Shown piece after piece: positions 58,087-64,000 of a stretch of 64,000 bases of DNA; position 1 is the stretch's first letter, and each line of letters starts with the position of its first letter. This DNA comes from Streptomyces sp. AJS327 (GTDB taxonomy: Bacteria; Actinomycetota; Actinomycetes; Streptomycetales; Streptomycetaceae): positions 1,430,001 through 1,494,000 of the forward strand of contig NZ_SKBR01000001.1 in assembly GCF_013450295.1 (NCBI RefSeq), read 5' to 3'. The notes beneath the pieces are model-generated. The model did no database searches and was not told the DNA's origin. It saw only the letters and a list, made by a program, of their open reading frames with translations. The position numbers and the translations under genes are program-made.

Positions 58087-59250
58087 TCAGAGCGCGGCGC
58101 CGCCTGGCTTGATCATGCCGCGCACGGTGCGCGAGTCGACGTACTCCCCGAGGGCGGTCATCTCCCACTCGCCGGAGAACTGCCGGATGAGCTTGCACAT
58201 CAGAACCCCGGTGCGCGCCTCGGAGTTGGTCAGGTCGAAGCGGGCCAGCTCCTCGCCCGTCCGGCCGTCCAGCAGGCGGCTGTACGCCTTGGCGACGTCC
58301 GTGAACTTCTGGCCGGAGAAGGAGTTCACCGTGAAGACCAGCCCGGAGACCTCGGCCGGGAGGTCACCGAGGTGGACGGTGATGGACTCGTCGTCCCCCG
58401 CGCCCTCGCCGGTGAGGTTGTCGCCGGAGTGCTGGATGACGCCCTTGAGGATCTGGAGCTTGCCGAAGTAGCAGACGTCCACCTTCTTGCGGTTGGCGTC
58501 GTACGCGATGACGGAGGCGTCCAGGTCGATCTCCTTGACCCGCTTCCCCGCGCGGAAGGCCGGTTCCCAGCCGAGTCCCATCCGCACCGAGGTGAGCACC
58601 GGCTGGCCGCCCTTGACCAGCGAGACCGTCTCGTTCTTCCGCAGGTTGACGGTGCCCTTGTCCAGATTGATCTTGCCGGGGGGCGGCGGCGCGGCGGCGG
58701 GGGCCGGAGGCGCGGAGGGAGCCGGGGCCACCGGGGGAGCAGCCCGCGGGGCGGGGGCGCTCGGCTCCTCGTCCACGCTGACGCCGAAGTCGGTGGCGAT
58801 ACCGCCGAGGCCGTTGGCGTACCCCTGGCCGACGGCGCGGACCTTCCAGGCGCCGTTCCTGCGGTAGACCTCCACCATCACCAGCGCGGTCTCGCTGCCG
58901 AGCCGGGGCGGGGTGAAGGTGGCGAGGACGGCTCCGGAACCGGCGTCCCGCACGGTGGCGGTGGGCTCGGTACCGGAGAAGGTGGCGCCCGGGGCGTCCA
59001 GGCTGGCGGTGACGACGACCTTGTCGACGTCCGCCGGGACGGCTCCGGTGTCCACCGTGATGGTGTCGACCTGGCCGCCGCCGTGTGTCACACCCGGGCC
59101 CGTGGGCTGGTTGTAGAACACGAAGTCGTTGTCGGAGCGGACCTTGCCGTCCGGGCCGAGCAGCAGGCCTGAGATGTCGAGCCGGGTGGGCGCGGTGACA
59201 TCGACCGCCACTCGGGGCGCGGTCAGCGGAAGGTTGGAGCCAGGAGTCAT
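58087..59250 (-). CDS. Double TerD-domain stress protein
   Basis: This 387-residue protein has a first, divergent TerD domain at residues 1-165 (FVFYNQPTGPGV, then MVEVYRRNGAWKVRAVGQGY), a Pro/Ala linker at about 168-200, and a second, canonical TerD domain from about 200. The second has INLDKGTVNLRKNETVSL, MGLGWEPA, IDLDASVIAYD, HSGDNLTGEGAGDDE and FTVNSFSGQKFTD. The first domain resembles the N-terminal domain of the protein at 6058-8106, and the second resembles the single-domain protein at 5397-5975. ATG 59250 (MTPGSNLPLT) matches the usual start of this group; ATG 59259 is possible. No ribosome binding site is visible. Confidence 0.9.
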   Translation of the reverse strand: MTPGSNLPLTAPRVAVDVTAPTRLDISGLLLGPDGKVRSDNDFVFYNQPTGPGVTHGGGQVDTITVDTGAVPADVDKVVVTASLDAPGATFSGTEPTATVRDAGSGAVLATFTPPRLGSETALVMVEVYRRNGAWKVRAVGQGYANGLGGIATDFGVSVDEEPSAPAPRAAPPVAPAPSAPPAPAAAPPPPGKINLDKGTVNLRKNETVSLVKGGQPVLTSVRMGLGWEPAFRAGKRVKEIDLDASVIAYDANRKKVDVCYFGKLQILKGVIQHSGDNLTGEGAGDDESITVHLGDLPAEVSGLVFTVNSFSGQKFTDVAKAYSRLLDGRTGEELARFDLTNSEARTGVLMCKLIRQFSGEWEMTALGEYVDSRTVRGMIKPGGAAL

Positions 59251-59640
59251 TGCGGTCATGGCGGGGCAACGAGCGAGCGCGCTTTGCGGTTCCTTTGCGC
59301 GGGGTTTGCCCCTCCGCTTTCGTGTCACCCGTCCCGTCGCCCCTCGCGTCACCTCTCGCCCCACGGTCCCGTCGCCTCTCGCGCCACCTCCGTGCCCGGC
59401 CTCGCGCGCCGGAGCCGGAGACGTGTGGTGGCCGCGCGGTGGCCGCCGCACGCGGATGTCACATCCCGGCGCGGCGATCCGTCACAGGGGTGGCACCGGC
59501 GCGACGCCGCCGGAACAGGACGGGAACCGGCCCCCTCGGGGGCCGCGCGTCCGGGAGACGGAAGCCGGAAACCGGCCTCCCAGGGCGCGGACCCGGGAAC
59601 CGAGAAGGGCCGGAGACGGCCCGGCACAGGGAGGATGACC
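59251..59640. other. Divergent non-coding gap with a 25-bp direct repeat
   Basis: No gene is supported between the double-TerD gene and the AhpD-like gene. Near-identical 25-mers at 59331-59355 and 59366-59390 (two mismatches, 35-bp period) are the only structure seen. GGGAGG at 59629-59634 is the ribosome binding site of the next gene. Confidence 0.6.
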
Positions 59641-60228
59641 ATGGCCCGCATCTCGCTCGACCCGCCGCGCGGTCTCGTCGTACGGATCGCCGAGTGGTAC
59701 TCGCGGCGCAGGTTCGGCGCGCGGCTGGACCCGCTGGCCGCCGCCGGGCACCACCCGCGGGCGCTGCTGGCCAACGCGGTGCTGGAGGCCCAGGTGGAAC
59801 GGTGGAAGGCGCTCGACCCGGGGCTGAAGCACCTGGCGGTGATGGTGTCGGCGGCCCGGATCGGCTGCTCGTGGTGTGTGGACTTCGGCTACTGGGAGGC
59901 GGAGGAGAAGGGGCTGCCGCTGGAGCGGGTGCGGCACGTGCCCCAGTGGCGTGCGCACCGGGGGCTGTTCGGCGAACTGGAGCTGCTGGTCATGGAGTAC
60001 GCGGAGGCGATGACGGAGACCGAGCCCGCGGTGACCGACGAGCTGGCGGCCGAGCTGCTGGAGCGGCTGGGCGAACCGGCGTTCGTCGAGCTGACGTTGA
60101 TGGTCGCGGTGGAGAACCTCCGCTCGCGGGCGAACAGCGCCTTCGGCCTCACCGGGCAGGGCTTCTCCGACCGTTGCTCGATCCCCCTGCGCTCCGAGCC
60201 CGTTTCCGGTACCGACGCGGTGAACTGA
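59641..60228 (+). CDS. Carboxymuconolactone decarboxylase / AhpD-family protein
   Basis: This 195-residue helical protein has the AhpD-like redox core GCSWCVDFGYW (Cys-x2-Cys followed by an acidic residue) near residue 77. An amphipathic C-terminal half follows. Family members act as alkylhydroperoxidase-type thiol peroxidases or decarboxylases; the CxxC favours a redox role. The ATG at 59641 has GGGAGG six bases upstream. Homologues in actinomycetes are often next to an ECF sigma-J gene, but none is present here. The downstream gene is a class V aminotransferase after 277 bp. Confidence 0.88.
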   Translation: MARISLDPPRGLVVRIAEWYSRRRFGARLDPLAAAGHHPRALLANAVLEAQVERWKALDPGLKHLAVMVSAARIGCSWCVDFGYWEAEEKGLPLERVRHVPQWRAHRGLFGELELLVMEYAEAMTETEPAVTDELAAELLERLGEPAFVELTLMVAVENLRSRANSAFGLTGQGFSDRCSIPLRSEPVSGTDAVN

Positions 60229-60505
60229 CGGGCAGGGCCCGTGCGGTGGGCCGGGTCCCGGACGGACCGCGCTCGTCCGGGTCCCGAACCGACAGGCTGA
60301 ACCGGGGTGTTGGGCCCCGGCCGTGGACTGTCGGGACGGGCCCGGGCGTCGGGCTGCCCGGGCCGGGCTGGCGGATGGGCCCGGGCAGGTGCCCACGCGG
60401 CGCGGCGAACCGGCGCGCGGGGTCGCCGGGCCGTGGCGTACGTCGGGTGCGGGTGCGGGTGCGGGGGTGATGGACGCCTCCGGTGCCCGGGGTGAGACTG
60501 CCGCC

Positions 60506-61612
60506 ATGGACACCGTCACCCCTGACCCCGGGCCCGTTCCGGGCCCGCCCGCCGGGGAGTTCACCCCCGAGCCCGGACTCAGCTACCTCAACACCGCCTC
60601 GCACGGGCTGCTCCCGGCCCGTTCCGCCGGGGCCCTGCACGCCGCCGTCGCCCGGATGAGCGGTGGACGGATCGACCTGACCGGGGCCTTCGCCGCGGTC
60701 GAGGCGGCCCGTGCCTCCTTCGCCCGGCTGGCCGGGGTGGAGGCGTCCCGGGTGGCCACCGGGGTGTCGACCGCGACGCACGTCGGGCTGGTGGCGGCCG
60801 CGCTGCCCTCGGGCGCGGAAGTCCTAGCCGCCGAGGGCGAGTTCAGCTCGCTCGTCGGCCCGTTCTCGGTCCGCGACGATCTGCGGTCGCGTACCGTCCC
60901 GCTGCCGGAGCTGGCCGGGGCGGTGGGGCCGGAAACCGCCCTCGTCGCGGTCAGCGCCGTGCGGTCCGACGACGGGCGGATCACCGACCTCCCGGCGATC
61001 CGCGCCGCGGCGCGTGCGGTGGGGGCGCGCGTCCTGGTGGACACCACGCAGGCGACGGGGTGGCTGCCGGTGGACGCGGGCGCGGTCGACCTCACCGTGT
61101 GCAGCGCCTACAAGTGGCTGCTCTGCCCGCGCGGGGTGGCCTTCCTGACCGTCTCGGACGAGGCGTACGAGGCGGGCTTCCTCACGCCGCTGCACGCCGG
61201 GTGGGTGGCGGCGGAGCACCCCTGGGAGAGCGTCTACGGTCCGCTCACCCGGCTGGCGCCGAACGCCCGGCGGTTCGACGAGGGGCCCGCGCTGCTCCCG
61301 TACCTCGCGGCGGAGCGCTCGCTGGCGCTGGTGGAGGAGGTCGGGCAGGAGGCGCTGGGGGCGCGCGCCCGCGCGCTGGCCGCGCGGTTCCGCGCCGGAC
61401 TGCTGCGGCTCGGACACCGGCCGGTGGCCGCGGAGTTCGGGGAGTCAGCGGTGGTCGCGGTGCCCGGACTCGGGCACGCCGTGGGGCCGTTGGCGGACGC
61501 CGGGGTGGTGACCTCCGCGCGGGACGGCAACCTGCGGGCGGCCTTCTACCTGTACAACACCGAACACGAGGTCGACCACGCGCTCAACGTCCTGGAGGGC
61601 GTGGGCGACTGA
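60506..61612 (+). CDS. Class V PLP-dependent aminotransferase/desulfurase-fold protein
   Basis: This 368-residue protein has the class V layout: SYLNTASHGLLP near residue 27, an Asp-bearing VLVDTTQATGWLPVD, and the PLP lysine in VCSAYKWLLCPRG near residue 207. The C-terminal LRAAFYLYNTEHEVD resembles the kynureninase/desulfurase small domain. No persulfide cysteine loop like SufS is present. The best guess is a lyase or transaminase; EgtE (ergothioneine C-S lyase) has a similar fold but the other egt genes are absent. The start is ATG 60506. It converges on ectD across a terminator. Confidence 0.85.
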   Translation: MDTVTPDPGPVPGPPAGEFTPEPGLSYLNTASHGLLPARSAGALHAAVARMSGGRIDLTGAFAAVEAARASFARLAGVEASRVATGVSTATHVGLVAAALPSGAEVLAAEGEFSSLVGPFSVRDDLRSRTVPLPELAGAVGPETALVAVSAVRSDDGRITDLPAIRAAARAVGARVLVDTTQATGWLPVDAGAVDLTVCSAYKWLLCPRGVAFLTVSDEAYEAGFLTPLHAGWVAAEHPWESVYGPLTRLAPNARRFDEGPALLPYLAAERSLALVEEVGQEALGARARALAARFRAGLLRLGHRPVAAEFGESAVVAVPGLGHAVGPLADAGVVTSARDGNLRAAFYLYNTEHEVDHALNVLEGVGD

Positions 61613-61624
61613 GCGTCGCCGCGC

Positions 61625-61664
61625 GCGGTACGGCGGTGCCCGCCGGGGAGCGCCGCCGTACCGC
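61625..61664. terminator. Bidirectional terminator between aminotransferase and ectD
   Basis: A perfect 12-bp repeat (GCGGTACGGCGG, 16-nt loop, CCGCCGTACCGC) fills most of the 64-bp convergent gap. Confidence 0.75.
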
Positions 61665-61676
61665 CGCCGCGTCGGG

Positions 61677-62576
61677 TCAGCGCACCGGGGTGAAGTCCCG
61701 GGCGCCGATGAAGGCCGGGCGCCGGACCGGTGCGGCGAACGGCTCGACGGCCCGGTTCTCGACGCTGTTGAAGACGATGAAGACGTTGCTGCGGGGGTAG
61801 GGGGTGATGTTGTCGCCACTGCCGTGCATGCAGTTGCAGTCGAACCAGGTGGCCGACCCCGGCGCGCCGGTGAACAGCTGGATGCCGTGCGCCGTGGCCA
61901 GTTCGCTGAGCGCCTCGTCGGAGGGTGTCCCGGCGTCCTGCATCTGGAGCGACTTCTTGTAGTTGTCCCGGGGGGTCGCCCCGGCGCAGCCGAGGAAGGT
62001 GCGGTGCGACCCCGGCATGATCATCAAGCCACCGTTGGTGTCGTGGTTCTCGGTGAGGGCGATCGACACCGACACCGTGCGCATCGCGGGCAGCCCGTCC
62101 TCGGCGTGCCAGGTCTCGAAGTCCGAGTGCCAGTAGAAACCGGACGCGCCGAAGCCCGGTTTGACGTTGATCCGGCTCTGGTGGACGTAGACGTCCGAGC
62201 CCAGGATCTGCCGCGCCCTGCCGACGACGCGTGGATCCCGCACCAGACCGGCGAAGACCTCGCTGATCCTGTGCACCTCGAACACGGTCCGGATGTCCTG
62301 CGAGGCGGGCTCGACGATCGAGCGCTCGTCCGCGCGGAGAACCGGATCCGAGGTGAGCCGTTCCAGTTCCGCCCGGTAGACCGCGACCTCATCGGGGGTG
62401 ATGAGCTGGTCCACCGTGAGGAACCCGTTCCGCTCGTAGCCCGCCAACTCCGCGGCCCCCAGGGGCCCCCGGGTACCCGGTTCGGACCACACGACGGGGT
62501 CCTGCCGCGGGGTCGCCACCTCGGTGGCTCCGCGGGTCGGGTACAGGTCGACGGTGCGCTCGGGTGCGGTGGTCAT
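61677..62576 (-). CDS. ectD: Ectoine 5-hydroxylase
   Basis: This 299-residue 2-oxoglutarate/Fe(II) dioxygenase converts ectoine to 5-hydroxyectoine, an osmo- and thermoprotectant. The iron ligands are in the signature GFYWHSDFETWHAEDG (His-x-Asp near residue 147), with the third His in NCMHGSGDN. The following PRSNVFIVFNS carries the 2-oxoglutarate-binding Arg. The ATG at 62576 follows GAGAGGAAGG. It is unusually far (520 bp) from ectC, and a hairpin lies between them, so it may have its own promoter or depend on read-through. Confidence 0.97.
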   Translation of the reverse strand: MTTAPERTVDLYPTRGATEVATPRQDPVVWSEPGTRGPLGAAELAGYERNGFLTVDQLITPDEVAVYRAELERLTSDPVLRADERSIVEPASQDIRTVFEVHRISEVFAGLVRDPRVVGRARQILGSDVYVHQSRINVKPGFGASGFYWHSDFETWHAEDGLPAMRTVSVSIALTENHDTNGGLMIMPGSHRTFLGCAGATPRDNYKKSLQMQDAGTPSDEALSELATAHGIQLFTGAPGSATWFDCNCMHGSGDNITPYPRSNVFIVFNSVENRAVEPFAAPVRRPAFIGARDFTPVR

Positions 62577-63096
62577 GACTGTGCCTTCCTCTCCTCTCGT
62601 AGGCCCTCTCAGAGGGGCGCGGCGGCGGCGCCGCCCGCACCGTCCGGGCACGGCCCGGCGCGGTGTCGTCTCTCCCGCTCTGGCGTGGCTCCGGAACCGG
62701 ATGGCCACGGGACGCTCCGCGTCACTGTGCGGCGTCGCGCGGATCGCGCGTGGGGTCCACGCGGGTCCGGTGGTTCGCGCCTCCCGGCGCTCCCACGCCT
62801 CGCGTGTGCTGTCCGCGCTGACGGCCGTTCCGCGACGCGCGGCGACCGGTGGGCACCCGGCTGGTGCGGCCGGAGCGGTTCGCTCCGCGGCGCCGGGGCG
62901 GGGCCCCGGGCGGCGCCCCCACCCGGTGCGAGCCGGGGGAGCGGCGCCGTCGACGCGGTGCCTGGTCGGGGCGGTCACCGTGTCGGTCGGGGAGCTGTTC
63001 CTTCGAGGATGCGTCCGCCGACGGTCCCGGGGCAACCCGGGAGCGTCGGCGGACCGTCCGGGCCGTCGGCGTGGGCCCGGTAAGGGGGTGTCGCGG
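62577..63096. other. Long gap between ectC and ectD
   Basis: This 520-bp stretch has no gene I can support. Frames on both strands are Arg/Gly/Pro-rich and lack a recognisable domain. It contains a hairpin next to ectC (63013-63054). The ectD promoter, if separate, must lie in 62577-63012, but I cannot identify it. Confidence 0.6.
63013..63054 (-). terminator. Hairpin after ectC
   Basis: An 11-bp stem (GTCCGCCGACG/CGTCGGCGGAC), one G-G mismatch and a 7-bp inner stem (TCCCGGG/CCCGGGA) with a GCAA tetraloop lie 42 bp after the ectC stop. It could terminate or attenuate ectBC transcription before ectD. Confidence 0.7.
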
Positions 63097-63501
63097 TCAG
63101 TCCGCCGCGGGCTCGGTGAGCAGCGGGTAGACGCCGTTCTCGTCGTGGTCCTCCCGGCCGGTGACCGGCGGGTTGAAGACGCAGATGACGCGGAAGTCGC
63201 TCTTCGCGCGGATCGTGTGCTTCTCGTGCCCGTCCAGCAGGTACATCGTGCCGGGACCGATCCAGTGCTTCTCACCGGTCTCGTCGTTGGTCAGCTCGGC
63301 CTCGCCCTCGACGCAGAGCACGGCCTCGATGTGGTTCGCGTACCACATCGAGGTCTCGGTGCCCGCGTAGAGCGTGGTCTCGTGCAGCGAGAAGCCGACG
63401 CGCTCCTTGGCCAGCACGATGCGCTTGCTGCGCCAGGTACCGGAGGCCGACCGGACGTCCCGGTCGGTGCCCTCGATGTCCTTGAACGAACGAACGATCA
63501 T
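63097..63501 (-). CDS. ectC: L-Ectoine synthase
   Basis: This 134-residue cupin cyclises N-gamma-acetyl-diaminobutyrate to ectoine. Typical blocks are [16 protein letters not shown], the metal-binding core with [18 protein letters not shown], and [38 protein letters not shown] (read in two parts) closes the protein. The ATG at 63501 gives the standard length. It is 142 bp downstream of ectB, with a small hairpin between. Confidence 0.97.
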   Translation of the reverse strand: MIVRSFKDIEGTDRDVRSASGTWRSKRIVLAKERVGFSLHETTLYAGTETSMWYANHIEAVLCVEGEAELTNDETGEKHWIGPGTMYLLDGHEKHTIRAKSDFRVICVFNPPVTGREDHDENGVYPLLTEPAAD

Positions 63502-63606
63502 GGATAAACGCCTTTCCAGTGGGTGACGGTTGGCCGCCGGTCGGTGACGGTCCGTACGGGGGTGCGGGCCCGGGCGGGCCGCGCGGGCGGGCCGCAACCG
63601 ACGGCA

Positions 63607-63624
63607 GGCGCCCCGAAGGGCGCC
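63607..63624 (-). other. Small hairpin between ectB and ectC
   Basis: GGCGCCC and its complement flank a CGAA tetraloop, 20 bp after the ectB stop. It could attenuate transcription or shield the mRNA 3' end, but it is too short to call a terminator. Confidence 0.4.
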
Positions 63625-63643
63625 CGCGGCCGGTTCCGGTGGG

Positions 63644-64000
63644 TCAGGCGGACTCGCGTACCGCCCGGGTGAGGATGCGCAGGCCCTCGTCCAGCTCCTC
63701 GGGGGTGATGGTGAGCGCCGGAAGCAGCTTCACCACCTCGCTCTCCGGGCCGGAGGTCTCGATCAGCAGGCCCAGTTCGAAGGCGCGGCGGGCCACGGCG
63801 CCGGCGCGCGGCTTGTCGCGGAACTCCAGGCCCCACACCAGGCCGCGCCCACGGAAGTCGACGATCTCCGCCGGGTGTTCCTCGGCGATGGCCCGCAGCG
63901 CGGACTCCACCTGCTCACCCCGGACCTGGGTCTGCTTCTCCATCTGGCCGTCGGTCCAGTAGGTCTCCAGCGCCGCGGTGGCGGTCACGAAGGCCGGGTT
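63644..64000 (-). CDS. ectB: Diaminobutyrate--2-oxoglutarate transaminase, C-terminal part
   Basis: The frame is open from the right edge (NPAFVTA) to the stop at 63644, giving the last 118 residues of EctB. This class III PLP transaminase makes L-2,4-diaminobutyrate from aspartate semialdehyde, the first ectoine step. Recognisable C-terminal blocks are [25 protein letters not shown] and [19 protein letters not shown]. The PLP lysine lies outside the window. ectC and ectD follow, and ectA is expected just beyond the right edge. Confidence 0.93.
   Translation of the reverse strand, partial: NPAFVTATAALETYWTDGQMEKQTQVRGEQVESALRAIAEEHPAEIVDFRGRGLVWGLEFRDKPRAGAVARRAFELGLLIETSGPESEVVKLLPALTITPEELDEGLRILTRAVRESA

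Noticed and set aside
60506..61612. Naming the class V aminotransferase EgtE
   Set aside because: The fold fits, but no egtB, egtC or egtD is present nearby, so the ergothioneine role is not supported.
62524..63507. 327-codon plus-strand frame across the ectC-ectD gap
   Set aside because: It overlaps the antisense of both ectC and ectD and has no domain or ribosome binding site. Composition is Arg/Gly-rich.

Overview
The window is very GC-rich, with third codon positions almost all G or C, frequent GTG starts and gene neighbours typical of a Streptomyces-type actinomycete. Lineage markers include whiA, rbpA, opcA, a suf operon led by sufR, mycothiol-type enzymes, paired TerD/TerC proteins and an ectoine cluster. 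The gene order looks like conserved core chromosome of that genus. I see no insertion sequence, prophage, CRISPR array, tRNA or rRNA.

Layout. 0-3 kb: the tail of an unknown gene, a PIG-L deacetylase, an alkylguanine-DNA methyltransferase and a secreted glycerophosphodiesterase. 3-9.4 kb: uvrB, a TerD gene, a TerD protein fused to an FtsK-like domain, and terC behind a yybP-ykoY (Mn2+) riboswitch. 9.5-17 kb, minus strand: a very large secreted two-enzyme phosphoesterase, a Tat-type Rieske lipoprotein and uvrA. 17-24 kb: a mycothiol-dependent isomerase-like protein, a metallo-beta-lactamase-fold hydrolase, uvrC, and the overlapping rapZ-yvcK-whiA set. 24-28.5 kb: gap-pgk-tpiA, secG and rbpA. 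28.7-37.3 kb: pgi, then on the minus strand the pentose phosphate operon tkt-tal-zwf-opcA-pgl. 37.8-42.5 kb: ctaB, a small hypothetical gene, ctaA and a two-gene ABC exporter. 42.9-49.8 kb: sufR-B-D-ferredoxin-C-S-U-sufT, closed by a 19-bp terminator. 50-55 kb: an SMR pump with its TetR regulator, dapD, an EI24 membrane protein and a secreted nuclease-type protein. 55-61.6 kb: a large hypothetical protein, a DUF6011-like zinc protein, a VOC protein, a double-TerD protein, an AhpD-like protein and a class V aminotransferase. 61.7-64 kb, minus strand: ectB (partial), ectC and ectD.

How the parts work together. All three UvrABC excision-repair subunits lie within 18 kb. Lower glycolysis, the oxidative and non-oxidative pentose phosphate steps, heme A synthesis and Fe-S assembly follow in blocks, with short or ATGA-type overlaps that imply translational coupling.

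The best regulatory signals read directly from the DNA are: (i) the terC riboswitch, where one 3' strand can pair either with the aptamer 5' strand or with the ribosome binding site; (ii) a CAAC-N6-GTTG SufR box at the sufR start, plus an IdeR/DmdR-like iron box about 80 bp upstream; (iii) two 18-bp operator repeats spaced 22 bp apart over the SMR promoter; (iv) a recurring -10 hexamer, exactly six bases, then ATG, which suggests leaderless mRNAs for uvrB, uvrC, dapD and others. The least understood proteins are the TerD/FtsK-like fusion (6058-8106) and the 528-residue hypothetical protein (55203-56789).
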